Made by a program: the position numbers and the translations under genes | NCBI RefSeq assembly: GCF_030848945.1 | Contig: NZ_JANHAX010000001.1 | Location: 1,116,001 to 1,180,000, forward strand | Reading direction: 5' to 3' | Length of the DNA stretch: 64,000 nt | Source: Marimonas arenosa | GTDB lineage: Bacteria > Pseudomonadota > Alphaproteobacteria > Rhodobacterales > Rhodobacteraceae | Notes under the pieces: model-generated | Told to the model about the DNA's origin: nothing | Seen by the model: the letters and a program-made list of their open reading frames with translations, nothing else | Database searches by the model: none | In this document: positions 18,324 through 27,273 of the stretch, piece after piece | Layout: every line of letters starts with the position of its first letter | Position numbering within the stretch: position 1 is the first letter of the stretch

Positions 18324-21266
18324 TCATTGCGGCGTTTCCAGCCGATATTTCCGTCCCGGCTCCGCGTCGAACTCCAGGAGCTCGACCTGCCGCAATCGTA
18401 CCGTCGCCCCGTCGCTCAGGGCCAGCAGCCGCCCGGCCTCGACGGCGAAGCCGTAATCCGTCCGCGCCCCGCGCAGCCGGACCAGATCCTCGCCTGCTCC
18501 GCCATCGATGAAATCGCCGCCGCCACGGCTCTCAAACACGTCGTCGCCATCGCCGCCCAGAAGGATGTCCTCCTCCGCCGTGCCCGCGAGTTCATCCGCC
18601 CCGGCCCCGCCGCTGCGCAGCACGCCATGGGCAAAGGTGTGCGGCATGCGGTCTTCCCAACCGTCCGCCCCGGCCCGGTTCGCGGCCATCAGCGCCTGCC
18701 AGCGCGGATTGTCATCCTCGAGATGCCGCAGCGCCCCCCAGTTGCCATGCTGCGAGCTGCGCGCCACGTCGACGAAGGCATTGAACAACACCCCGCCCGC
18801 CGCGTGCCAGCCTTCAAGCGCATCGCGATAAAGCGCGGCCATCTCCGGAGTATAGCTGAACCGAGAAAAAAACGCGGTCAACTCGTCGTCACTGATCGCC
18901 CCGGCATGGCCCACCGCATGGCTACCGCCCTCGTACATGATCAGCCGAAACCCGTATGTCTCCGCCACCGCCGCGTGATAAGGCCAGAGCACCTCGGTCA
19001 GCTCCGTCAGCGATCCCTGCCGCACCGCGGCGGCCGCCTCGGGCAGTGCGCCGTCGAACCGCACTGGCTCGACGGCCGCCCGGAATGCGCGCCATTTCAG
19101 CCCGCGCGCCCGGGCCTCCTCCTCGGCGGCCGCGCGACTCTCGGCCATCCAGCGACGCAGGTCGCCAAGCCGGCCCTCCTCGTCATCCCCGAGTTCGAAG
19201 CCGAAATAACCCGACACCGCATAGGCATCGAAAGACGCCGCCGGCACCAGCGCGCCCTCACCCTGTTCCGCCTGCCAAAGCGGCGCCTGCAGCAGCGGCT
19301 CTTCGAGCCCCATCCAGCCGGTATGCACCGCCACCACCCGCACCAGACGGTCGGGCGCGGCCGCCCCGAACACCGCGCTCCAGATTCGCATCACCTCGGC
19401 CGCACGGGTGCCGGCAAACTGCATCCAGGGAGCCTCGCCGGCCTCCGGCCCCCAGCGCGCCTCGGCCTGGTCCGCTGCCCAGCGCGCCTGCGGGAAGATG
19501 AAGTTCCACAGCTCGTTGGAATACTCGACATAGACCTTCAGCCGCGGATCGAGCCGATCGCGCACCAGTTCGGCGAAGGCCTGCACATAGCCGTCATCGG
19601 CGGCATGCGGCATGCACACCCACGGATCGGCCCCGACCAGGTTTGCCAGCTCGATCATCACCTCCGCCGGCACCCCGCGCCAGGCCCAGGAAAAATCCGT
19701 GCGCCTTGGTCGGTCCTGCCAGGCCTTGACGGGCGAGCCGTTGGTCAGCATCCAGTCCATGAACCGCAGCACCCGCAGGTCTGCAATCCGCTCGACCCAT
19801 TGTGGATTGAATGTCACCCCGAGTTCGTGCAGCGCGATCTGGTCCTCGCGCACGATCTCGATGCTGCGAATATGGTCACCGGTGCCCCCCGGGTCGGTCT
19901 CGGTGATGGTCAGCGCCACCTCGCCCTCGCCGGGGTTGTAGCGGAACCAGGCCTCGTTGCCATCGTAGCGCACCTGCTGCGCCCGCCCGCCGATTTTGAG
20001 GCTTCCCTCGCCTTGCCAGCTTACCCGATAGCGCCCGGTCATCGCCCGGGCCGCCTCGTTCTGGTCGGTCAGCACGAAGCTCTCCACCCGGTCGACCCCC
20101 GGCGGCAGTGCCGTCACCCAGCCGTTGTCGTCGAGATATCCCGCGCCCATCAGCCGTGCCGCATTCCAGGCGCCCCAGTTTTCGCCCTCATGCCCCAACC
20201 AGGGCCGGGCGGTTTTCATGATGTCGACAAACGGCTGCTGCGTCGACCAGTCGGAAATGCCGTTGAGTCCCATCGCCAACGCCGGATCGGCCAGTCCGGC
20301 GGTCTCCCCCGGGGCGTTTGGTGCCGGGTCCGCCGCCGCCATCCGCTGACCCCCCGTCCCGCTCTGTGCCGGTGCCTGCGCAGCCCGGAACGTTTTCAGC
20401 CGCGTGGCAATCGCCGCCGCCAGCAGAGGATAGGCCCGCTGCACCTCCGGCGCGATGCTCTCGGGCAGGTCCAGCGCCACCGGTGCCGGCTCGCCATAGA
20501 GCGCGGTATAGGTCACCATCGCCGCCAGCAGGTACAGCGTCGACGTGCCATGCGGGTCGGCATCGACGTAAAGCAGGCGCGGATCGATACCGGCAAGCGG
20601 CCCCTCGGTGAACAGCTCCGACAGCACCTTCGCCACCGGGATCAGCCGGATCTCCTGCCCCGGACGCGCCGCGCGCAGCTGCGCCACAAGGTCCTCGTAC
20701 CAGGCGTGATACTCGCCCGTGTTATAGGCATTGTAGCGCCGGAACGCCCGCCGCCCGGGCGGAAACCCCGCCGTCATCTCGGCCCAGCCCTCATAGACGT
20801 AAACCGGCGCCACCCCATGCGCGTCGATCACCGCCAGCATTGCGCCGAGCGGGCTCTGACCCTCCGGATTGTCCCAGCCATACGGCGCGTCCGGCGGATC
20901 GGCCTGGATGAAATTGGCCGGATTGATCACGATCGCATCCCACCCGGCCGCAGAAAAGGCTTGGCGGTCCCTGTTCCAACCCGACCGCACGGCCCGGAAC
21001 GACCATTCGGCTTTCGGCGGCGCGGACCCGGCGAAATCGCGCAGAAACCCCCATTGCCCGTCGGCGGCAAAGCCATGGCCCGCCGCCGCGGCCATCTTCG
21101 CCAGCCAGTGCGGCACCGCCGTCTCGTCGCTGTCACTGAGATGATGGATCAGCGAATTGCCGAAGAAATACACCTTGCGCTCGGCCGCCTGCGCCGCCGC
21201 CGGCAATAAAGACAGCGACAGGCAGATACCGATTACCCGAAATACTCGCAGCCAGATCATTAACAC
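18324..21266 (-). CDS. Secreted SGNH-like / glycosidase-like protein with C-terminal calcium-binding repeats
   Basis: A 980-residue protein with an N-terminal signal sequence (IGICLSLSLLPAAAQA). The first third starts FFGNSLIHHL, a GDSL-like block with Ser, and later has DADPHGTS, fitting an SGNH hydrolase Asp/His pair. The middle has WVTALPPGVDR and YVEYSNELWN; the SNE is placed like the acid/base glutamate of clan GH-A enzymes. Near the end are glycine/aspartate repeats (GTAEEDILLGGDGDDVFE, GGAGEDLV) of the RTX type, which bind calcium and usually mark type I secretion. A GTG at 21266 has an ideal GAGGAG seven bases upstream; the ATG at 21260 is the alternative. Probable role: trimming or binding the polymer outside the cell. 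Enzyme activity is inferred. Confidence 0.68.
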   Translation of the reverse strand: MLMIWLRVFRVIGICLSLSLLPAAAQAAERKVYFFGNSLIHHLSDSDETAVPHWLAKMAAAAGHGFAADGQWGFLRDFAGSAPPKAEWSFRAVRSGWNRDRQAFSAAGWDAIVINPANFIQADPPDAPYGWDNPEGQSPLGAMLAVIDAHGVAPVYVYEGWAEMTAGFPPGRRAFRRYNAYNTGEYHAWYEDLVAQLRAARPGQEIRLIPVAKVLSELFTEGPLAGIDPRLLYVDADPHGTSTLYLLAAMVTYTALYGEPAPVALDLPESIAPEVQRAYPLLAAAIATRLKTFRAAQAPAQSGTGGQRMAAADPAPNAPGETAGLADPALAMGLNGISDWSTQQPFVDIMKTARPWLGHEGENWGAWNAARLMGAGYLDDNGWVTALPPGVDRVESFVLTDQNEAARAMTGRYRVSWQGEGSLKIGGRAQQVRYDGNEAWFRYNPGEGEVALTITETDPGGTGDHIRSIEIVREDQIALHELGVTFNPQWVERIADLRVLRFMDWMLTNGSPVKAWQDRPRRTDFSWAWRGVPAEVMIELANLVGADPWVCMPHAADDGYVQAFAELVRDRLDPRLKVYVEYSNELWNFIFPQARWAADQAEARWGPEAGEAPWMQFAGTRAAEVMRIWSAVFGAAAPDRLVRVVAVHTGWMGLEEPLLQAPLWQAEQGEGALVPAASFDAYAVSGYFGFELGDDEEGRLGDLRRWMAESRAAAEEEARARGLKWRAFRAAVEPVRFDGALPEAAAAVRQGSLTELTEVLWPYHAAVAETYGFRLIMYEGGSHAVGHAGAISDDELTAFFSRFSYTPEMAALYRDALEGWHAAGGVLFNAFVDVARSSQHGNWGALRHLEDDNPRWQALMAANRAGADGWEDRMPHTFAHGVLRSGGAGADELAGTAEEDILLGGDGDDVFESRGGGDFIDGGAGEDLVRLRGARTDYGFAVEAGRLLALSDGATVRLRQVELLEFDAEPGRKYRLETPQ

Positions 21267-21490
21267 CCCATGGCTCCTCTCCCAGCTTTTCAAAATCCTC
21301 TCGCCTTTCGCGCCGCCGCGCAAGCCACCTGCCGCCCCGGGCGCCCCCCGAGCGTTGTCTTGCTCGAAACACGCCCTGCCGCTCAACCCGCCCGTGCCAC
21401 GGGCACCGCCGGAAGGGCCCGCGCACGCCCCCTCGGGTAGGCGGGGCGGGCGGGTGGGCGCTGTCCCGCGGGGGCGCCCCGCCACCGCGT

Positions 21491-22777
21491 TCAACCGAAG
21501 GGCGCCGGTTTGTCCTCCCACCCCAGCACCCAGTCATAGACGCCGCGCATCTGCTCGGCCTTGCGCGCCCAAGTGAAAGCCTCCGCGACCCGCGCCCGCG
21601 CCGCCGATGCCATCGGTGCCAGCGCGCCCGGGTCCTGCGCCGCCCGTTGCAGCGCCGCGCGAAAACCCGCCACGATCTCGTCGCGCGTCCCCAGCGGAAC
21701 CTTCCATCCCAGCCCTTCGGTCACCAGTTCGCCCGGCCCGGCATAGTCCACGATCAGCGGCACCACCCCCAGCGCCATCGCCTCCAGCACCACGCCGCCG
21801 CCGAACTCGCGCACCGAGGGAAAGCTCAACAGGTGGCAGCGCCCCAGCACCGCCTGCACCTCTTCATGCGCCAGCCAGCCATGGAAGGTGACCGCCTCGG
21901 CCACGCCCTGCGCCGCGGAAAAGCCCGTCAGCCCCTCAAGCATCGGCCCGTCGCCCACCATCTCGAGCCGCATCCGCCCGGCCCGCAGCAGCGGCAACGC
22001 CGCCTCGATCAGCATGTCCGGCCCCTTGTAGGGCACCATCCGTCCCACGAACCCGGCCCGCAGCACGCCGCCCTCGGGTGCGGCCACGGTCGAAAACCGC
22101 GCCGGATCAACGGCATTTTCCGGGATATAGACGGACTTGTCGCGCCAGTGCGCCGGCACCTCGCTCTGGGTATGGCGCGACCCCACCACGACGGCACTGG
22201 CATGTCGCAACGTCGCCCGCCGCCCCGGCAACAGCTTGTAGGCGCCGCGCAGGTAGGACAGCCATTCGCGCTCGCGCCGCCGCTCGGACTCGAACCCCGG
22301 GGGCCAGGGCACCCCGCCATTGAGCGGCCCCAGAACGAACGGCACGCCGGCCCGGGCACAGCGTTTCGCCAGCGGCGACGAGATCGTCGGGCTGAGCGGC
22401 GTCACCCGATGCACGACATCGAACTTCCCCGCCCGGATCGCCGCCCCGAACCGCCGCCAAACGAGCCGCTCGAAAGACGGATAGCTCAGGGCCTGGACCG
22501 CCTGCAGTGCAGTCCAGCCCTTGCCCTGCCCCATCCGCAGCATCTCACCCAGCCTCCAAAGGGGCCGCGCCAGCGCCTCATTGTCGATCGCAGTGAAGGT
22601 TTCGCCCTCGATCTCGCCCGCCCGCAGGAATGCATCGCGATTGCGCACATGGGTGACGACATGGACCTCGGCCACGTGACGCAACGCGGTGGCCAGCGAC
22701 CAGCCCACCAAAGGCACCGAAACCCATTCCGGGTTGGCCGCCTCGGCGATCACCAGAACCTTTGGCTGCCGGCTCAC
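21491..22777 (-). CDS. Glycosyltransferase family 4
   Basis: A 428-residue GT-B enzyme beginning PKVLVIAEAANPEWVSV. An acceptor-domain GPLNGG segment is followed by the donor domain with GFVGRMVPYKGPDML and SVREFGGGVVLEAMALG, which holds the two glutamates of the EX7E motif. Its start codon overlaps the stop of the Wzy-like gene (22774-22777), so it is translated with the polymerase. The 224 bp before the RTX-like gene hold no gene. Confidence 0.85.
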   Translation of the reverse strand: MSRQPKVLVIAEAANPEWVSVPLVGWSLATALRHVAEVHVVTHVRNRDAFLRAGEIEGETFTAIDNEALARPLWRLGEMLRMGQGKGWTALQAVQALSYPSFERLVWRRFGAAIRAGKFDVVHRVTPLSPTISSPLAKRCARAGVPFVLGPLNGGVPWPPGFESERRREREWLSYLRGAYKLLPGRRATLRHASAVVVGSRHTQSEVPAHWRDKSVYIPENAVDPARFSTVAAPEGGVLRAGFVGRMVPYKGPDMLIEAALPLLRAGRMRLEMVGDGPMLEGLTGFSAAQGVAEAVTFHGWLAHEEVQAVLGRCHLLSFPSVREFGGGVVLEAMALGVVPLIVDYAGPGELVTEGLGWKVPLGTRDEIVAGFRAALQRAAQDPGALAPMASAARARVAEAFTWARKAEQMRGVYDWVLGWEDKPAPFG

Positions 22778-24156
22778 ATCACGCTCCTCAGCTGCAGCTT
22801 TTGCAGTCTTTGCCGCGCCTCCAACCCCTCCAGGTACCCCAGCAGCATCCCCGACATCACGAAGGTCAGTGTCGTGATCGTGGCGTTGGGCAGCAGGTCG
22901 AACAGGTTGAATCCGAGGATCAGCGCCACCGGCCCGACAAACGGCGCTTGCTCCGACCAGCCCGGCGCGAAGCTGCGCACCGCCAGCACGATCAGCGGCC
23001 AGGCCAGCAGCCCGAACTCGGCCAGGAACCCGACCCAGCCAAAGACCCCGATGGTGATCACCCAGCGCCCGTCGGTCACGGTCAGGAACTCGCCTGTGAC
23101 CGGGTCGAGGATCTGGTTGCGACCCCAGCTGCCCCAGCCGAAATACGGCTTCTCGCTCGCCCGGTCGAGCAGAACATGCTCGTTGTCGAAACGGAACTCC
23201 AGCGAGGCCGCCCGCTCCGGGTCGATATGCGAGGCCTGCTCGACCAGCCAGTCGTCGGGAACCAGGTCAAGGCCCTTCATCGCCGGATATGCCAGCGCCA
23301 GGACGGCCAGCACCGCTGCCAGCTGCACCTGCAGCCCCCGCCCGGCAAACAGCACCAGCGGCACCAGCAGCAGCGAATAGGCAATCGAGGCCACAGACTT
23401 GCACAGCACCAGCACCACCCACATATAGCCCGTCGCCGCCATCGCGATGCCCTTGAGCCGTCCCGTGCCGCCGCGCCAAAGCGCCGCCGCCGCGGCCAGC
23501 ACCATCAGTGCGAAAAACGCCACCCACAGCCCATGATAGAGGAACACGATCGGCCGGAAGCCACCGAACCGTATCATCTGGTCGAAATGGTGCTGGAAAT
23601 AGCCGTAGATCCAGGTGTTGAGCTGCGGGCTCATCCGCACCTCAAAGAGCATCAACAGCGAATAGACCAGCCCGGTCGCCAGCAACGCCTGCAAAAAGTC
23701 GCGCTGATCGGTTCCGTTTCTGAGGAAATTCAGGGCCAGAACGAACGGCAGCAGCAGCATCGCCTGCTGCACCATCAGTGCCAGCGCCTCGATCAGCCGC
23801 AGCGCCGGCAGGCCGATCTGGCCGAAGAAAACCGGCTCGTCATTGGTCAGAACCGTCGCCAGCGGGCTGAGCACGAACACCACCATCAAGAGCCGGGCCA
23901 CGGTCGAGCGCGGGAATATCTGCATGTCGCGGCCGCGCTGGAAAAACACGACCACGAAGGCCACAACCGGCGGCAGGGTCTGTTTCGACAGGGGAGGCAT
24001 CAGCGGAAAGTCGAACACCGCCGGCGGCGGCGGCAGGAAGAGATAGGCCAGAAGCAGCGACCAGATGATCGCCCGGCCGGTGTCGAGCCGGCGAAACAGC
24101 ATGATCGAAACCAGCGGCCAAAGCGCGAGCACAAGATATGCAAACGTGTTGGGCAT
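22774..24156 (-). CDS. O-antigen ligase/Wzy-like polysaccharide polymerase
   Basis: A 460-residue inner-membrane protein with 10 to 12 hydrophobic segments and one large periplasmic loop (about residues 285-350) between late spans, the topology of Wzy polymerases and WaaL-type ligases. Sequence identity in this family is low, so the call rests on topology, length and context: it is co-transcribed with a GT4 and lies in a locus that also has Wzx, Wzz-like and initiating transferase genes. The 173 bp to the divergent GT4 gene at 24330 should contain promoters for both directions. Confidence 0.72.
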   Translation of the reverse strand: MPNTFAYLVLALWPLVSIMLFRRLDTGRAIIWSLLLAYLFLPPPPAVFDFPLMPPLSKQTLPPVVAFVVVFFQRGRDMQIFPRSTVARLLMVVFVLSPLATVLTNDEPVFFGQIGLPALRLIEALALMVQQAMLLLPFVLALNFLRNGTDQRDFLQALLATGLVYSLLMLFEVRMSPQLNTWIYGYFQHHFDQMIRFGGFRPIVFLYHGLWVAFFALMVLAAAAALWRGGTGRLKGIAMAATGYMWVVLVLCKSVASIAYSLLLVPLVLFAGRGLQVQLAAVLAVLALAYPAMKGLDLVPDDWLVEQASHIDPERAASLEFRFDNEHVLLDRASEKPYFGWGSWGRNQILDPVTGEFLTVTDGRWVITIGVFGWVGFLAEFGLLAWPLIVLAVRSFAPGWSEQAPFVGPVALILGFNLFDLLPNATITTLTFVMSGMLLGYLEGLEARQRLQKLQLRSVM

Positions 24157-24329
24157 GGGGTGCGACGGGTTGCTCTGGTTTCCTGCTCTTGGCCAATCCT
24201 AACAGGGCTTTAGCCGGCTGTCCTCAACCTTGGCTTTGCTTTTGTCACCAAATGGCCAACAATCCGCGCCAATTCCGGCCACTGGCTCGGGATATGACCC
24301 GATCGAAACCGGTTCACGAAGGCCCCGCC

Positions 24330-25523
24330 ATGGCGCGACTGAAAATCGCCTATCTCTGCGATATATCGCCCGAACACGTGCATCCCTATTCCGGAGGCAA
24401 TGCGCGGATCTTCAACGCGCTGTCGGCCCGTGCCGATCTCACCGTGTTGCCGCAAAACTGGGGCCGGGCCGAGCCCGTGCGCCGGGCGATCTATCGGATG
24501 TCGGACGCCGCCCAGCTGCGCCTGCGCTGGCGGGCGCATCTCGCGCTCGCCCGGATCATCGCCGCGCCGCTCAACCGGCAACTGGCCAGCGATCGCTATG
24601 ATGCGGTGTTCTGCGCCTATTCGTTCCAGTCGATGTCCCGCCTCGCCGCCGGGAAACGACCGCATGGCGAGGAACCGCACCCCGGGCGGCCGCTGCTGGT
24701 CTTCACCTCCGACGCCACACCGACGGTCTACAAGCGGTCGGAAATCGGCCAGAGCTTCGGCTCGTCGTGGGTGGCGCGCACCCTGCTCGACCCGCTGACG
24801 CTGCGCGCCGAGCGCCGGATTTTCAACACGCTCGACCTGATGCTCTGCCCCTCGGCCTGGCTCAAGCGCGAGGCCGAGACGCTTTACAACCTCGCGCCCG
24901 GTACCGCCCATGTCCTGCCCTGGGGCGCCAATGTCGACGATCCGGGGCCGCAACCGGTGCCGCCACCGCCGGGGCCGGATGCGCCGCTGCACTTGCTGGT
25001 GATCGGTCGCGACTGGTTCGCCAAGGGTGGGCCGCTGGCTTTCGACACGATGCAGAACCTGCGCGCCCGCGGTCTCGACGCGCGGCTCACCGTGATCGGC
25101 ACCACCCCGCCGGAGTTTCATATCAATGAACACGTCACCGTCCTGGGGCATTTGGACAAGTCGAACCCGGACGAGGCGGCACGGTTCCATGCCGCGCTGG
25201 CGCAAGCGCATTTCCTGGTGCAGCCAAGTTTCGAAAGCTACGGCTTTGCCTTCTGCGAGGCGGCCGCCCATGGCCTGCCGTCTCTCTGCCTGGATATCGG
25301 CGGCGTGCCGGTGTCAGAAGGCGTCACCGGTCACCCGCTGCCGGCCGGGTCCGGTCCCGGGGACTTCGCCGACGTGGTCATGCGCCACGTCGCCGACCCG
25401 GCAGGTTACGCCCGGCTGCGCGCCGCCGCGCGCGACGCCTTCGAGACCACGCTCAACTGGGAGGCCTGGGCCAGCCGAACAATCGAACTGATCGAGGCCA
25501 GGCTCAGCAGGAACACCGCGTAA
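24330..25523 (+). CDS. Glycosyltransferase family 4
   Basis: A 397-residue GT-B enzyme. The ATG at 24330 follows GAAGG at suitable spacing and gives the family start RLKIAYLCDISPEHVHPYSG. The donor domain shows LLVIGRDWFAKGG and QPSFESYGFAFCEAAAHGLP, with the EX7E glutamates in FESYGFAFCEA. The segment between 24138 and 24330 is open in frame but does not look coding. The stop lies 22 bp from the convergent ExoY-like gene. Confidence 0.85.
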   Translation: MARLKIAYLCDISPEHVHPYSGGNARIFNALSARADLTVLPQNWGRAEPVRRAIYRMSDAAQLRLRWRAHLALARIIAAPLNRQLASDRYDAVFCAYSFQSMSRLAAGKRPHGEEPHPGRPLLVFTSDATPTVYKRSEIGQSFGSSWVARTLLDPLTLRAERRIFNTLDLMLCPSAWLKREAETLYNLAPGTAHVLPWGANVDDPGPQPVPPPPGPDAPLHLLVIGRDWFAKGGPLAFDTMQNLRARGLDARLTVIGTTPPEFHINEHVTVLGHLDKSNPDEAARFHAALAQAHFLVQPSFESYGFAFCEAAAHGLPSLCLDIGGVPVSEGVTGHPLPAGSGPGDFADVVMRHVADPAGYARLRAAARDAFETTLNWEAWASRTIELIEARLSRNTA

Positions 25524-25545
25524 GCAATCATCATCATCTGTCTCC

Positions 25546-26235
25546 TCAATACCCCGTGGCGTGGAAAACTACCTTCACCGTCTTCGCCATGACCCTAAGG
25601 TCGGTGGTCAGCGACATCTGCCGGTAATAGGCACTGTCGTACCGGGCGCGTTCGGCAAAGCTGGTTTCGTTGCGCTCGCTCACCTGCCAGAAGCCGGTGA
25701 TTCCCGGACGCAACTCGAAATAGGCGGCCCCGGGGTACAGCTCGCGCTGCTCCACCATCATCGGCCGCGGCCCGACGATCGACATGTCGCCTTTCAGCAC
25801 GTTGAACAGCTGCGGCAGCTCGTCGAGCGAAGTCTTGCGGATGAGCGCCCCGAACGGGGTGATCCGCGGGTCTTTCTTAAGTTTCTGCGTGCGATCCCAT
25901 TCGGCCCGCGCCTCGGGATGACGGGCCAGGTGCGCCTCAAGAATCTCGTCGGCCCCGTCCACCATCGAGCGCAGCTTGACCATGCGAAAGACCCGGCCAT
26001 GCCGGCCCAACCGCTTCTGCACGTATAACGGCGACCGCCCGTCAAGCGCGGTGATCGCCATCAGCGGCACCAACAACGCCAGCGCCGGCGCGGCGGCCAG
26101 CAACACCACGACAATGTCCAGCGCCCGCTTCACACCGTTGCGATACAGTTTCGCACCCCGGCGGCGGGGCTCTGCCGCCTCCATCAGGCCCTGAAGCCCG
26201 GCGACATCCAATCCTGAACCAATACGTTCGTTCAC
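25546..26235 (-). CDS. Undecaprenyl-phosphate sugar phosphotransferase, ExoY/WbaP C-terminal type
   Basis: A membrane-attached enzyme of about 229 residues that starts repeat-unit synthesis by moving a sugar-1-phosphate to undecaprenyl phosphate. One hydrophobic helix (LDIVVVLLAAAPALALLVPL) is followed by the catalytic block: QKRLGRHGRVFRMVKLRSM, then KTSLDELPQLFNVLKGDMS, then GPRPMM and RPGITGFWQVS. All are hallmarks of the family. The start is uncertain: GTG at 26235 or ATG at 26184; a TTG further upstream is open but gives an atypical N-terminus. It is the only initiating transferase in the locus and has its own promoter upstream (26472-26499). Confidence 0.85.
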   Translation of the reverse strand: MNERIGSGLDVAGLQGLMEAAEPRRRGAKLYRNGVKRALDIVVVLLAAAPALALLVPLMAITALDGRSPLYVQKRLGRHGRVFRMVKLRSMVDGADEILEAHLARHPEARAEWDRTQKLKKDPRITPFGALIRKTSLDELPQLFNVLKGDMSIVGPRPMMVEQRELYPGAAYFELRPGITGFWQVSERNETSFAERARYDSAYYRQMSLTTDLRVMAKTVKVVFHATGY

Positions 26236-26471
26236 AATACCAATTCCCCAAGTGGCGGAACACGTCCGTCGCGGCGAGCCGCACAGGGTTGCGCCACCGG
26301 CGCAGCCCCGAACAATAAAATTGACCCAGAAGCAGAAGGGCCGTTTTTCACTCGCCTTACGTCCGTATCCCCAAGACGTTACAGCCCGGTTTTCCCGCGA
26401 GACTCGATCCCCTGCAGCCCCTTCAGATGGATCGTTCCTCAAGCGTCTCGCGGTCGCCCGGTTGTGTTAAA

Positions 26472-26499
26472 ATTATGGCGCAATCCCCTAAAAAGTCAA
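26472..26499 (-). promoter_or_regulatory. Sigma-70-like promoter for the ExoY-like gene
   Basis: Read on the minus strand, TTGACT (26499-26494) and CATAAT (26477-26472) are separated by 16 bases, a near-consensus pair in an AT-rich patch. The leader to the likely start at 26235 would be about 230 nt, long enough to carry regulation. Confidence 0.5.
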
Positions 26500-26683
26500 A
26501 TTTTCTCCGCACCTCTCAACCCTGGGTCGAACGCCTCTCCAGCCGTCTGATCTCCGGGTCGCGGCGGCAAGGCGCTTGACCGACGGAGAGGTGTCGGCAC
26601 GGGCGCGGGCGGCCACCTTCGCCGCCCCAAACCGGTCTGCCGCCTCCGCCCGTCAATCCGCGGCGCGGTCGAATTGTCAAAGA

Positions 26684-26735
26684 CGCGGAAACAATTCAGA
26701 TCATTTCGAAGGGCCTCCCGAACCGCGGAAACAAT
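26684..26735. repeat. Pair of 12-bp direct repeats, 40 bp apart
   Basis: CGCGGAAACAAT occurs at 26684-26695 and again at 26724-26735. The 40-bp offset is close to four helical turns, so a dimeric regulator could bind both on the same face. No regulator is identified. Confidence 0.45.
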
Positions 26736-27208
26736 AACCTTGGAATCCTGTCAAAAACCCCTGCGAAAATGCCTTGATGTTTTTGGCCGCCTAGCCGCTG
26801 GTCTCCTGGCTCGACGCCCGTCCCCGGACGATCTGCGACACGGGCCCAAACGCGCCGAGCGGCCGCTTCCGCGCCCCTGGCGTACCCGGCGGCGGCACCC
26901 CGCACGACACGCAGAGAGCGAGTGGTCCCGACAAGGCTCGACCGATCCGGCTGCCACATTCCGGCCCTCTTCCCATCTGTTCGATTCGTTTGCTGCCGAT
27001 TCCGGTCGAATCGTCGGCTCGGCGCCACCGGCCTGCGTCCCCATGGCGCGGGTCCCGACTTGCTGTACTGCAGCGCAGCGGCCGGAAACAGTATTTCACA
27101 TTTAATATCAACTTTTTACCGCTTAAACGCCGATCTCTTTTTCGACCTGACGCACGCGACTGTCGCCATCAGGGGGCCGCGTCAACTAATCCTTTTGTGT
27201 ATCGCGGC

Positions 27209-27247
27209 TTGACTGCTTAATGTATCGTCATATGCAAATATAACGAT
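27209..27247 (+). promoter_or_regulatory. soeA promoter with a possible ArsR-type operator
   Basis: TTGACT at 27209-27214 and TATGCA at 27231-27236 form a plausible sigma-70 pair (16-base spacer). TTAATG/TATAAC is an alternative pair. The -10 area overlaps ATGCAAATATAACGAT (27232-27247), which matches ATTC-N8-GAAT at only 5 of 8 half-site bases but shares the AAAT core of the sites near 35070 and 35175. Confidence 0.4.
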
Positions 27248-27273
27248 GCGACAGCTGAAAACAGGGCATACAT

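Larger units (their letters stand above)
26236..27273. other. Gene-free stretch between the exopolysaccharide and sulfur regions
   Basis: About 1 kb with no open frame resembling a known protein; frames on both strands are short and lack good ribosome-binding sites. It holds the ExoY-like promoter on the left, the soeA promoter on the right and, in the middle, two identical 12-mers CGCGGAAACAAT at 26684-26695 and 26724-26735. A looser copy (CCGGAAACAGTAT) occurs near 27082. Confidence 0.6.

Noticed and set aside
26674..27105. 143-codon frame in the gene-free junction
   Set aside because: Arg/Pro-rich, no ribosome-binding site, no recognisable domain, overlapping equally long frames on the other strand.
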